From Flavobacterium ammonificans (GTDB taxonomy: Bacteria; Bacteroidota; Bacteroidia; Flavobacteriales; Flavobacteriaceae), in assembly GCF_020885975.1 (NCBI RefSeq), contig NZ_AP025183.1, positions 1,550,001-1,614,000 of the forward strand: DNA of 64,000 bases. Direction: 5' to 3'. Below, in pieces: positions 26,577 through 35,270 of this stretch; position 1 is the stretch's first letter, and each line of letters begins with the position of its first letter. The notes beneath the pieces were generated by a model. That model searched no databases, was not told the DNA's origin, and saw only the letters and a list, made by a program, of their open reading frames with translations. A program made the translations under genes and the position numbers.

Positions 26577-27167
26577 TTATTGTAAGTTATCAATCAATTT
26601 TGGCAAGTGTTTAAATCCTTTAGATAGTTCAGAATATATTTCTTTTATTACCGTTTCCTCTACTAATTTTGACACTGTTAAGTCCAAAAATTTTCCTTTG
26701 GCAAGTTGAAACCAGTTTTTCTTTCCCAAATTAAAATTTTCTTTTAATTCATCAATTTCATTATAGATGACTTCTTGACCATATCCTAAATTCTTTAATT
26801 GTTCTTCAATTTGATTCAACTTATTATGCAAATCAACTTGCTCTTCAATTTTAAATTTATCTTCTATATATGGTTCAAATTCATAATTTCTATTAACATT
26901 ATCAATTTCTTGGTCAATCACAAAAAATCCTGTTTTTTTTTCTGTAGATATATCACAATCTATTGTAGTACATTTTTTTTCGTGCTCTAATTTTTCTAAT
27001 TCAACTTCTTTTCTAAGAACATTAAGAAAATATAACTTGTCTTTATCTCTATTGAAATTATATAATTTAGACGATAAAGTACTTTTTAAATAATCAATAT
27101 CACAAAATGATTGACCTTCAAAAAAATAAGTACTAAAACGAATTGCTTCTTTCTCTACGATGTTCAT
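26577..27167 (-). CDS. Accessory protein between hsdM and hsdS, unknown function
   Basis: 196 residues without a family I can name. It is acidic and helical, with a likely coiled coil around 105-150 (DLHNKLNQIEEQLKNLGYG, then EVIYNEIDELKENFN). A hydrophobic-amphipathic C-terminus follows (FLDLTVSKLVEETVIKEIY). No signal peptide is visible. It is packed between hsdM (3-base gap) and hsdS (5-base gap), so it is co-expressed at similar levels. Extra genes at this position occur in other Bacteroidota type I loci, from memory. It may modulate the methylase or nuclease or protect the host. Nothing in the sequence tells which. Confidence 0.65.
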   Translation of the reverse strand: MNIVEKEAIRFSTYFFEGQSFCDIDYLKSTLSSKLYNFNRDKDKLYFLNVLRKEVELEKLEHEKKCTTIDCDISTEKKTGFFVIDQEIDNVNRNYEFEPYIEDKFKIEEQVDLHNKLNQIEEQLKNLGYGQEVIYNEIDELKENFNLGKKNWFQLAKGKFLDLTVSKLVEETVIKEIYSELSKGFKHLPKLIDNLQ

Positions 27168-27170
27168 ATT

Positions 27171-28760
27171 TTAGATTTTCTCAAAATTCTCCAAAATCTT
27201 TTGTTGCAACTCATTCCCTTTAGCAAACTGCTCTTGCAAAGTAGCTTGTAAATTGGCCATTTTATCTTCGAACAAAATACCATCATTTTCTACTTCTTCG
27301 GTACCTACATAAATACCTGGAGTTAGTTTGTAGTCTTGTTTTTGTACTTCTTCTAATGTGGCGTTGTAACTGTAACCATCTGTATTCTCATAAGTACCAC
27401 CAATGTTGCGCCATGCGTGGTATGTTTGAGCGACTTTATCAATATCGGCATCCGTAAACACACGTAGTTTTCGGCTCTCCATAGTTCCCATTTTACTGGT
27501 ATCTATGAAAAGAATTTCGTTTTTACGTTCGCGGTGTTTGCCGTCTTTTCCGTCTCGGTTTTTACTTAATATAAAAATACATGCGGGTATTCCTGTAGTT
27601 AAAAACAATTTATCAGGTAAACGTACAATACAATCAATCATACTGTTGTTTACCATAAACTCACGCACGTTTTTCTCCCCTTTGTTATTGGAGGTCATGG
27701 CGCCGTTTGCCATTACTACACTTGCGGTACCTTTGTTACTTAAATGGCTCCAAAAGGTTTGCATCCACATAAAGTTAGCATTACCATCAGTAGCAAATTC
27801 TTCTTTCGGCCCAAACAAGCGAGGGTCGTTTTCAGGTAAATCTTCTGGATGCCATTGGCTCACATTAAACGGAGGATTTACAATAATGTAATCGGCTTTT
27901 AAATCAGGAAATTGGTCGTTTAATAAAGAGTCGCCTAAGCGTACATCAAACGATAAATCACGTAACGCCAAGTTCATTTTGCACAAACGCAGCGTGCCAT
28001 CGTAACGTTCTTGTCCGTAAATAGCAATGTTACGTTTGTCGCCTCCGTGGCTTTCTAAAAACTTCAACGATTGCACAAACATACCGCCACTTCCACAAGC
28101 TGCATCAAAGATTTTACCTTCATAGGGTTCAATCATTTCTACCATCAAACGCACGATACTACCAGGTGTAAAAAACTGCCCTGCACCAGAACCTTCTGCC
28201 AAAGCAAACTTACCAATGTAGTATTCATATACACGTCCTAAAATATCGCTTTCAGGGTTTTCCTTTTGCGATAACTTAGGATTAGAAAGTAAATTAATTA
28301 GTCCACCCACTTGACGTGCCGTTAATTGGCTTTTTACAAAAATACGTGGTAAAATCCCTTTTAAATCGGGTCTAAACTTCGACAAAGTAGCATCCAAAAC
28401 ATCAAAAGCATCATCTACAATTACTTTGATGTTGTCTTGTTCGGCATTTGATTTTAAGTATTCCCAAGTGGCTTCCTTAGGAATAATATATACATTCTTA
28501 GATAAATATTCATCCGCATCTTCTAATACATAGTTGATTTCTGCTTCGTCTGCGGTAAAATAATTGGAGTTCTTATCGTGTAATAGAGCTGATAATTCTT
28601 CTTTGCGCATTTCATAGCGCTCAGACATGTGTTTTAAGAAAATCATTGATAATACAAAGTCTTTGTATTGATTTTCAGCTACAGCACCACGTAATTCGTT
28701 GGCGACTTTCCATAATTCCTGTTCGAAATTGATGTCAGCCTTAATTGGGGTCTTCGACAT
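27171..28760 (-). CDS. hsdM: Type I restriction DNA methyltransferase HsdM
   Basis: 529 residues. The N-terminal HsdM domain (LRGAVAENQYKDFVLSMIFLK is its opening helix region) is followed by the N6-adenine methyltransferase core. That core has FFTPGSIVRLM (~197), the AdoMet site DAACGSGGMF (~220) and the catalytic NPPF (~297). The C-terminal helices (from ~470) contact HsdS. HsdM2S methylates host DNA and, with HsdR, forms the restriction complex. It is the first gene of the minus-strand hsd operon. The 165 bp upstream (28761-28925) should hold its promoter, though I saw no convincing -33/-7 pair. Confidence 0.95.
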   Translation of the reverse strand: MSKTPIKADINFEQELWKVANELRGAVAENQYKDFVLSMIFLKHMSERYEMRKEELSALLHDKNSNYFTADEAEINYVLEDADEYLSKNVYIIPKEATWEYLKSNAEQDNIKVIVDDAFDVLDATLSKFRPDLKGILPRIFVKSQLTARQVGGLINLLSNPKLSQKENPESDILGRVYEYYIGKFALAEGSGAGQFFTPGSIVRLMVEMIEPYEGKIFDAACGSGGMFVQSLKFLESHGGDKRNIAIYGQERYDGTLRLCKMNLALRDLSFDVRLGDSLLNDQFPDLKADYIIVNPPFNVSQWHPEDLPENDPRLFGPKEEFATDGNANFMWMQTFWSHLSNKGTASVVMANGAMTSNNKGEKNVREFMVNNSMIDCIVRLPDKLFLTTGIPACIFILSKNRDGKDGKHRERKNEILFIDTSKMGTMESRKLRVFTDADIDKVAQTYHAWRNIGGTYENTDGYSYNATLEEVQKQDYKLTPGIYVGTEEVENDGILFEDKMANLQATLQEQFAKGNELQQKILENFEKI

Positions 28761-28925
28761 TATAGGATTTTAGATTTGAGTTAATATTGTTTTGCTAATA
28801 TATTGAAAAAATAGATAGTTTATGGTTTATTTCTTTCATTAAATCTTCTTGGATAAGGAATATATTATTGAAAGAATTTTTGTAATCATTAATTTGCAAA
28901 TCTGAGTTTACTTGCAATTTAAATG

Positions 28926-29207
28926 TTATTTCCTTTTAAGGGTTATCAGTAAAAATAAAGCAACTATCACATCAACTATATTCCATAATTCTCGACCTAA
29001 AGCAATCTTTTCAAAAGGTTGAAATAATATTGCCAGCAATACATATAATAGCATTTCGTTTTTAGAATTGTTTTCATTTGCAGTATAGGCTAAAAATACA
29101 AATCCTGCCATACTCACAAATCGGACTAATTGAAAGAAGCTGTAAGGCATATCTAATAAACATAATAATAGAAGAGAGGCCAGTACAATTTTAATTATTC
29201 GTATCAT
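28926..29207 (-). CDS. Small membrane protein, DUF6804-like
   Basis: 93 residues, mostly hydrophobic. Three or four membrane segments are visible: IIKIVLASLLLLCLL, FVSMAGFVFLAYTA, MLLYVLLAILFQPF and IVDVIVALFLLITL. The KIALGRELWNIVDVIVA segment near the end recalls DUF6804 proteins (from memory). It is the last gene of the channel/DUF4407 operon and starts 10 bases after the ligand-gated-channel gene. It is an inner-membrane protein that may assemble with its neighbours; no catalytic residues are seen. Confidence 0.65.
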   Translation of the reverse strand: MIRIIKIVLASLLLLCLLDMPYSFFQLVRFVSMAGFVFLAYTANENNSKNEMLLYVLLAILFQPFEKIALGRELWNIVDVIVALFLLITLKRK

Positions 29208-29217
29208 TTTAATTAAT

Positions 29218-30180
29218 TTAGTATATATAAGACAATGTGATAGCGGATATAATAATTACATAAATTAGTATGGAGAAAAAGAAAACAATATAATCCTTTT
29301 TAAGATTATCCTTTAGTTTTGCTCTTTGTTCAAATATAGCATAGATAGTAAAAAATGCTATGAACATAAATGTAATTACATGCAATTTATCAGATAGATT
29401 GAATGTATCTGAAATAGGTAAATATGACTCTGTAATATATTTATTACCAATAGCCGTAAATAGTGAACCAACAATTAATGCTAATTTTTCTTCACTTTGT
29501 TTATTCGGCAGAAATACACTTAAGGAGGTTAAAAAGAAGGATATATAAAGTACTACAAATAGTTTCCAGTATATTGTCCAAGAAGCTCTAATCAGTGGGA
29601 TATTTATGTTTATTGCATCCAATTGGTAAGTGTCGTTTTTTAAATCTCCAAAATTCGAGTCCCAATTTTTAGAGTCTAGTTTAAAATCAACATTTCCTAC
29701 ATGCCATTTGTCAATAAAATTAGGTTTTAATTTTGAATTTTTTCTATCTAGAATTACAACATATTCTCCCTTATAATGTGTGTTTAATTCAAGATAAATC
29801 TTTAGTTTTTGTATATCAAATGGAAATTTTGACACATCCATATTGTTTAATATAGTTGCGTTTACCTTGTTTATATAATAGTACTTTGTTTTATTATTAT
29901 GGTTTTGTTTGTATGATTCAACTAATAATGATTTATAGTCTACTATTCTATCTATATCCAGAAAATTGGTAATATCATTGTTTAAATTCTCAGTTTTCAA
30001 CTCCTTATTTGAAATAAACCAAACATAAAAAGTAGTTTTAAAGTTGGAATTCAAATAATTGATTTCATAGATATTGTCAACATAAACTCCAACTTTTAAT
30101 GTGTCTTTTATATTTGAATAATTGGAGTAAACCGAATTACTCATTATTAAAAGCAGTAATAAAAGGAATTTTTTATTCAT
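29218..30180 (-). CDS. Pentameric ligand-gated ion channel homologue (GLIC/ELIC type)
   Basis: 320 residues, the size of prokaryotic Cys-loop-family channels. A signal peptide (1-19) precedes an extracellular beta-sandwich (~28-200). The hallmark FPFDIQKL lies at 119-126, in the position of the Cys-loop Pro motif; as in other prokaryotic members there is no Cys pair, and in fact no Cys at all. Four membrane helices follow: ~204-224, ~231-249 (the pore helix LALIVGSLFTAIGNK, then ITESYLP), ~264-284 and ~298-318. Members form pentamers in the inner membrane that open on binding small molecules or protons. It is the sixth gene of the minus-strand operon. The ligand is unknown. Confidence 0.85.
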   Translation of the reverse strand: MNKKFLLLLLLIMSNSVYSNYSNIKDTLKVGVYVDNIYEINYLNSNFKTTFYVWFISNKELKTENLNNDITNFLDIDRIVDYKSLLVESYKQNHNNKTKYYYINKVNATILNNMDVSKFPFDIQKLKIYLELNTHYKGEYVVILDRKNSKLKPNFIDKWHVGNVDFKLDSKNWDSNFGDLKNDTYQLDAININIPLIRASWTIYWKLFVVLYISFFLTSLSVFLPNKQSEEKLALIVGSLFTAIGNKYITESYLPISDTFNLSDKLHVITFMFIAFFTIYAIFEQRAKLKDNLKKDYIVFFFSILIYVIIISAITLSYIY

Positions 30181-30192
30181 TCTCTTTAAAAA

Positions 30193-30702
30193 TTAATGAT
30201 AAAAAGGTGTTTCTACTACTGGCATAAACCACCCTAAGAAATGTTCAAATAGTGTACTAACTGAATATACTAAGAAAAGCAAGACGATTCCTTTTAGAAA
30301 GAAATAACCAATATTTTCATTGTCATTTTCAATTTTAGATGAACGTTTGCCAATTAAAAAATTTAATAAATTATCTATGACAAAATAGCTTAAGAAAGTA
30401 AAAATAAAAGTGAAGCCAAGGAAAATAATTATTTTTTGCATTACTGCCCAAAAAGTATTGTCGATAGTTTTTGAATAGATAATTATTTCAATGGAATTTT
30501 CAATTTGGCCAAGTGCAATCTTTAAAAATATAAAAAAGGCTACCATAATAGAAGAAGCCCAGATCGAGAAGGATAAATTGATTTTATTTTCATTTTGTAA
30601 TTGAATATTTTGCTTTTTCGCCAAAAATTGCAAGGCTAAAAGCATTAATCCAGTAGCTGATATTGCTACGATTGAGGTAAAAAATAAACTTTGCTCGTCC
30701 AT
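30193..30702 (-). CDS. Uncharacterised four-helix membrane protein of the channel operon
   Basis: 169 residues. Four hydrophobic segments are seen: ~7-27 (TSIVAISATGLMLLALQFL), ~44-65 (FSIWASSIMVAFFIFLKIA), ~85-113 (VMQKIIIFLGFTFIFTFLSYF) and ~132-158 (YFFLKGIVLLFLVYSVSTLF). A short charged loop (GKRSSKIENDNEN) lies before the last. No family is recognised. The gene starts one base before the end of the spacer after the transglutaminase-like gene and ends 12 bases before the channel gene. It is probably an integral partner of that complex. Confidence 0.6.
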   Translation of the reverse strand: MDEQSLFFTSIVAISATGLMLLALQFLAKKQNIQLQNENKINLSFSIWASSIMVAFFIFLKIALGQIENSIEIIIYSKTIDNTFWAVMQKIIIFLGFTFIFTFLSYFVIDNLLNFLIGKRSSKIENDNENIGYFFLKGIVLLFLVYSVSTLFEHFLGWFMPVVETPFYH

Positions 30703-30703
30703 G

Positions 30704-32428
30704 TTACTTTGATTTTAAGGATATTCTCCAGTTGTTAGTATTTGAAATTTCATTTGGTATTACACCAGGTTTACAATTTGGCGCGGTAGTTTCCCACATT
30801 ACGTACCGTTGGTTTTTATAATTATATGCAGTTCCACTAATAGGAAGATTAATTCCTAAAATAGAATGACCATAAAATTCACTACTTAATAATGCCACAT
30901 CATAGTCATAATGAGAAAAAATAGTATATAATAATAATGTTCTTGAATCGCAATCTCCTTTCAAGCTTACTAAAAACTCAACAGGAGTGTTGATCCCAAA
31001 ACGTTCATAACCATCACACTGATTCGGATTTTTAAGTAAATAGCTTCGAGTAAATCGGTCTGTGTATAGACTAGCATCACAACCATTATCCAATACAATG
31101 GCATATGGCATATCTTGAACAAATGTAACTATCATTTCGGCAAATCTCACTCGATTTAGTTTATTTGCCTTTCTAATACTGTCGAAAAGACGATAAACAC
31201 TATTGATTTTAGTTTTATCATTTTCTTTCAAACTGTGCACAATTTTATCATAATCTTGAATAGTATTTTGTCCCGAATTTAAACTATTTTTAAACGAATG
31301 TGCGTTTCTGTAATCACTCAATCTAATCTGATATTTACCTTCGTATTTATTTCCAGAATAATCTTTCCAAATTCTAAATCGCGTAATTAAACTGTCTTTT
31401 TCAGGAATTGTATTATCATTTGCTTCTGGATCATAAATAGGAGGGTTAGTCTCTCTAGGGCTATCCACAACAGTTGGATTTGGAATATAATTAGAATCTG
31501 TATTGGAGCACGTTCTAAAAAGCACACCTATAAATGAAATTAAAAATAGGATACCAAGAATTCTGAATACCCAAGCAAAAAATCTAGGAAAGTATCCAAT
31601 TAGGAATAAAAGTAAATAGTATCCAACAAAAATTAAAAGAAATGGCAATAAATGGATTAAGAAAAAGATTCCTATAATAAATACAATTATTGTAAATAGT
31701 TGGCTTAAACATCCCAAGCAACCCAAACCTTTTTTCTCTTTGTAAATCCAATTTCCCCATACGGTATCATCATGATTTTTACAGATATATTCTTTTCTAT
31801 AATAATCACCCTGTGTTTCTGTTTTACCAGTTTCAATCCCACTATTAAAACAAGGAAGTCGACGACCATCACCATCATCATCATCGTCGTCGTCGTTTGT
31901 TGATTTAATCTCTTTTATTTCTTGAATAGTTTCCTTTACGTAATCAAATACATAACCAGAAACATAAGCATTAAAAGTACCATAAACGGTATCTCCTTCT
32001 CTTTGATGATATTTTCGAACCGATTTAAAGTCGTAAATCTGCGGTTCTAAAAGATTAATTCCGAACGATTTTTCATTTGCTTTTATAGTAACCGGTAAAG
32101 TAGAAGGTAGTTTATCTTTTGGGAATTTAGAAATAGATTCAATATCTGTTGCGTCGATTTCGAAATCGCGAGGGAATAAAAAAGGTTCGTCTTTTCTGAA
32201 ATCCTTTAATGAATTGCATTGAACTTCTGCATCGTAAATTTCAAAATCAAAAAAAGCAGAATTATTAAATTCCTCGATTTCGATTTTATCTCCACGGTAT
32301 TTACCTGAAATTGTACCTTTGATATAGGTTTTTCTTGGGTGCGAAATTTCCTTAGTAATTTTCACATACTCTTTGCCATCTTCACCAACGAAGGATTCTT
32401 GATTAACTATTTTACTTTTTTTATCCAT
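30704..32428 (-). CDS. Membrane-anchored transglutaminase-like cysteine protein
   Basis: 574 residues. The N-terminal part (1-175) is beta-rich and soluble. It is followed by a run of seven Asp (about 179-185) and a Cys-containing stretch. Hydrophobic segments lie at about 243-306 (FTIIVFIIGIFFLIHLL; LLLFLIGYF; ILGILFLISFIGVLF). The C-terminal ~180 residues look like a transglutaminase/papain-type fold. GDCDSRTLLLY carries the probable nucleophile C493, GHSILGI gives H521, and VMWETT gives E546 as the third member. Such domains can be proteases, amidases or crosslinkers. It is probably the enzymatic component of the channel operon, acting at the membrane (inference). Confidence 0.7.
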   Translation of the reverse strand: MDKKSKIVNQESFVGEDGKEYVKITKEISHPRKTYIKGTISGKYRGDKIEIEEFNNSAFFDFEIYDAEVQCNSLKDFRKDEPFLFPRDFEIDATDIESISKFPKDKLPSTLPVTIKANEKSFGINLLEPQIYDFKSVRKYHQREGDTVYGTFNAYVSGYVFDYVKETIQEIKEIKSTNDDDDDDDGDGRRLPCFNSGIETGKTETQGDYYRKEYICKNHDDTVWGNWIYKEKKGLGCLGCLSQLFTIIVFIIGIFFLIHLLPFLLIFVGYYLLLFLIGYFPRFFAWVFRILGILFLISFIGVLFRTCSNTDSNYIPNPTVVDSPRETNPPIYDPEANDNTIPEKDSLITRFRIWKDYSGNKYEGKYQIRLSDYRNAHSFKNSLNSGQNTIQDYDKIVHSLKENDKTKINSVYRLFDSIRKANKLNRVRFAEMIVTFVQDMPYAIVLDNGCDASLYTDRFTRSYLLKNPNQCDGYERFGINTPVEFLVSLKGDCDSRTLLLYTIFSHYDYDVALLSSEFYGHSILGINLPISGTAYNYKNQRYVMWETTAPNCKPGVIPNEISNTNNWRISLKSK

Positions 32429-32439
32429 GTTGAGACGGC

Positions 32440-33339
32440 CTATTTTTCAACTAAGGTATTATCTTGATATATAAGTTCAAGTAAATCAGCTTCATTATTA
32501 TTTACAGTTGAATTCACCCTTTTTATTGTTCTAAACGGTGGATCTGCCCAATATTCATACTTCTCAGTTTTTTCATTTATCAATTCCTCTTTAATTTCGT
32601 CAAAATATTTTTTATAAACTGATGGATTTCTTTTTTCCAATTTCTCCAAAAAAGGTGTTAAATTTTCCCAAACATGATTATTAAATTTTAAAATATTGTT
32701 TTCTAATTGAATGGAGTATTTTATTTTAAAATCTTTGTAGTCATCTTCAATAATTCTTTTTTCAATTACTGCTTTCTTTTCATAAAACTCGCCTAAATTT
32801 CTTATTGAATATTTGAAATATATAGGCAAGAGAAAAATAGCAATTACAATAAATGAATTAATTGAAGCAATTGGATTTGTTGCTAACAAATATTTAATAT
32901 CATATGCCAAGGCTTTAGAGCCTGGCTTAAGAATTAAAACATTTAATGGTTGAGCAATGATTAAAGCCAAAAGAATTACAACAAAAATTCTATAAACCAT
33001 TGAGATATTAAATGTGATTGATTTTGCTATGTATTTGTCTTTCTTTCGAATACGTATTGGAAGTATTTCTGGTGTTATTGTATAAAGTAATAAAACATAC
33101 ATATTAGTAACAACATACCCCCATACCAATCCTACGCCTATATCTGCAAAAAAATTATGGAATAAATGTTCGGTAAAATACAATGCACTTACAAAACTGA
33201 ATAACAAAATAAGCAATACTAATAATCCTATTGTAGAAAAGTAAAATTGTATTTTTTTACTTCCAACAGAAATTATAGAATAATCTTCACCAGATAATTT
33301 AAATAAGCTTTTTTTAATATTTTCAGGCATTAAATTCAT
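32440..33339 (-). CDS. Membrane protein that looks like a divergent relative of the adjacent DUF4407 protein
   Basis: 299 residues with four membrane helices (about 32-54, 66-87, 113-135 and 158-178) and a long charged C-terminus. Its helices align by eye with the DUF4407 protein encoded next to it. SLFKLSGEDYSIISVG matches FLWKAAGGDRYILERA. GVGLVWGYVVTNMYVL matches FGIIWGLIIFNIDRFI. VYRIFVVILLALIIAQPLNV matches IPRIIMGAIIAITISKPIEI. The pair may therefore derive from an old tandem duplication. The long DUF4407 coiled coil is absent. Its start overlaps the DUF4407 gene by 17 bases, which implies tight coupling. Confidence 0.6.
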   Translation of the reverse strand: MNLMPENIKKSLFKLSGEDYSIISVGSKKIQFYFSTIGLLVLLILLFSFVSALYFTEHLFHNFFADIGVGLVWGYVVTNMYVLLLYTITPEILPIRIRKKDKYIAKSITFNISMVYRIFVVILLALIIAQPLNVLILKPGSKALAYDIKYLLATNPIASINSFIVIAIFLLPIYFKYSIRNLGEFYEKKAVIEKRIIEDDYKDFKIKYSIQLENNILKFNNHVWENLTPFLEKLEKRNPSVYKKYFDEIKEELINEKTEKYEYWADPPFRTIKRVNSTVNNNEADLLELIYQDNTLVEK

Positions 33340-34567
33340 CAGGATTTATCTTTTTGATATATTCATCTAAATTAGCATCAATCTTTTCTTTTTCCTTTTC
33401 TTTATATTTAGCAATAGCATATTCAGTTAATTCCTTCTGAATTTCAGTTACTTTCATTTTTTCAAAAATTATTTTTTCTGCTTCATGGTTTATAATCAAA
33501 TGACGTTCTATACCCTTTTTATCTTTATAATAATCATAACGTACTTCAATTCCGTTCTCTGCTCGAATTAAGTCATCCCTATTTTCACTTAAATAATCAT
33601 ACGGGGTTTTATTAAGCATTAGTTTGAAAAAAATTGGTGTGAGTTCTATAGCCATAAAAAGCAAAGTAATAAAAAGAGTAATCCAAAATCCAGCTACTTC
33701 ATGAGCTAATTTTATACGCTCGAGTAAACCGTCCAAACCTTTAGCTACTTGAACATTTGTTGCTAAAGCTTTTTCTTTTTCTTCTAAAATTTCTTTTCTT
33801 TTTTTATCTGCTGTCTCAATTTTGGTTTTATTCATTTCATTAAATCTGTCTAATTCCTTATTCAAATTATCTATTTGAGATTTTAATGCTTTTGATAAAG
33901 GTCCGTCACCTGCCACAATGCCATTTGCTTTCCCCATTAAATTATCCGTATATGCTTGTTCTGCAACTTTTATTCTTTCAATTAAATCTTGTTTTTGTTT
34001 TCCAACATCGCCCAGTTCATTTTCAACAACTTTTAATCTTTCTTCAAAATTTGCCGTTGTTCTTTTTTCAAACTCTTTTTGTAGGATTAATTGTTTTTCA
34101 TAGAGTTTATTGTTAATCTCCGTTTGAAACATTCTTATTTCAATCGGTTTAGAAATTGTAATAGCTATAATCGCACCCATTATTATTCTAGGTATAGCGC
34201 TTTTAAATTCGTCCCAAGTAATTTTTTCAGTCCCATCTCCTTTACCTGTACTTGTAACAATAAATCGGTCAATATTAAAGATGATTAACCCCCAAATTAT
34301 TCCAAAAACTATAGAAGAAATCATAGTAGTATAATCTAATTCATTTTCAAGTGCAGATCCTTTTGGAGAAAAAATAGTATAAAAAGCATATCCTCCAGCT
34401 AGACCTGCCATTGCGCCCGTGGCAAATACAATACCTCCCAAACACATATATTTGATTTGGTCACTGTAAGTTGCTCTTTCTAAAATGTACCGATCTCCAC
34501 CCGCTGCTTTCCATAGAAAACGCATTATTTTACTTGATTCAGGTAATTCGTAGTAATCTCTTTTCAT
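33323..34567 (-). CDS. DUF4407 membrane protein
   Basis: 414 residues. The N-terminus KIMRFLWKAAGGDRYILE and the helices that follow (~40-65, ~82-102 with IIWGLIIFNIDRFIV, and ~128-148 with ITISKPIEIRMF) are typical of DUF4407. A long periplasmic-type coiled coil (~155-275; ERLKVVENELGDVGKQKQD) follows. Then come a last membrane helix (~290-315) and a cytoplasmic charged tail. DUF4407 proteins are of unknown function and frequent in Bacteroidota. The coiled coil suggests a sensor or tether that spans the periplasm. The start shares an ATGA overlap with the upstream gene, and the 3' end overlaps the next gene. Confidence 0.88.
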   Translation of the reverse strand: MKRDYYELPESSKIMRFLWKAAGGDRYILERATYSDQIKYMCLGGIVFATGAMAGLAGGYAFYTIFSPKGSALENELDYTTMISSIVFGIIWGLIIFNIDRFIVTSTGKGDGTEKITWDEFKSAIPRIIMGAIIAITISKPIEIRMFQTEINNKLYEKQLILQKEFEKRTTANFEERLKVVENELGDVGKQKQDLIERIKVAEQAYTDNLMGKANGIVAGDGPLSKALKSQIDNLNKELDRFNEMNKTKIETADKKRKEILEEKEKALATNVQVAKGLDGLLERIKLAHEVAGFWITLFITLLFMAIELTPIFFKLMLNKTPYDYLSENRDDLIRAENGIEVRYDYYKDKKGIERHLIINHEAEKIIFEKMKVTEIQKELTEYAIAKYKEKEKEKIDANLDEYIKKINPDEFNA

Positions 34568-35088
34568 ATAAATTCTTTTTGATTAAAAGGTTGGGTTAGT
34601 ATTTTAATTTTTTGATTATTAAGTATAATTGTTTGATTTTTAATTTTTGGAGTATTTATCTTATTTTGAATAGTTTTTATACTTAGATTTAATTTACTTG
34701 GATTATTTTGTTCAATATTCAAATTTGAAATAGAAGTATTGAAGGATTTGCTATTCAATGTTAATGCAGGTTCAAATTGAATATAATAGGTTTGCTTTTC
34801 GAAAAATCCATAAACAACAAATTCAATCGGATTTGTAATTACACTCAGATTGAAAACTTTGGGGGTTTCTGAAGGAGTAGTTTGATTATTAATTTTGTAA
34901 AACAAAGCATTTTGAAAATTGTACTTTATAACTAGAAAAGAAGATTCAAATAATAGGTCTGCATTGTGGTTTAGATAAACTAACTTAATAGCTCTATTGG
35001 ATTTAAAAACGATTTTCAAAAATCGAGTAGTTACAATTTTTAAAAAATGTAATTGATTAATTAAATATGTTGGGTAATTTGAAAACAA
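34564..35088 (-). CDS. First gene of the channel/DUF4407 operon, unknown soluble protein
   Basis: 174 residues, with no family I recognise. The composition is rich in Asn, Ile, Lys and Gln, and the pattern is beta-rich. The second half has repeated Asn/Ile strands (NIEQNNPSKLNLSIKTIQNKIN; then TIILNNQKIKIL), perhaps a small beta-sandwich. No internal Met exists, so translation must start at a non-ATG codon. The TTG at 35086-35088 gives the longest frame, but a later TTG is also possible. It ends in an ATGA overlap with the DUF4407 gene, which supports it as a real coupled gene. Confidence 0.5.
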   Translation of the reverse strand: MFSNYPTYLINQLHFLKIVTTRFLKIVFKSNRAIKLVYLNHNADLLFESSFLVIKYNFQNALFYKINNQTTPSETPKVFNLSVITNPIEFVVYGFFEKQTYYIQFEPALTLNSKSFNTSISNLNIEQNNPSKLNLSIKTIQNKINTPKIKNQTIILNNQKIKILTQPFNQKEFI

Positions 35089-35270
35089 AATCGATTTGTT
35101 TTTTTTTGATTCTTATCTTAATAACTAATAAACCTTTTATTTATTGTTTTGCAAATTTGTCTCCTGGGGGGGGCTTAATTTTTGAACAATTTAAAAGTTC
35201 TACAATTTCTATTTTTTTTTGCAATTTAACAATACCAAAATTTAGTGATTTTGTAATTGATATTTTTTAA
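35067..35270 (+). CDS. Possible small exported peptide with a G8 tract
   Basis: 67 codons from an ATG. Residues 8-27 look like a signal peptide (ICFFLILILITNKPFIYCFA), then NLSPGGG. The three glycine codons lie in a run of eight Gs (35166-35173); losing or gaining one G closes the frame within a few codons. A strong plus-strand terminator follows at 35467. Against it, the 5' end overlaps the opposite-strand gene and the body has no recognisable domain. It may be a decayed gene start. Confidence 0.25.
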   Translation: MLGNLKTKSICFFLILILITNKPFIYCFANLSPGGGLIFEQFKSSTISIFFCNLTIPKFSDFVIDIF

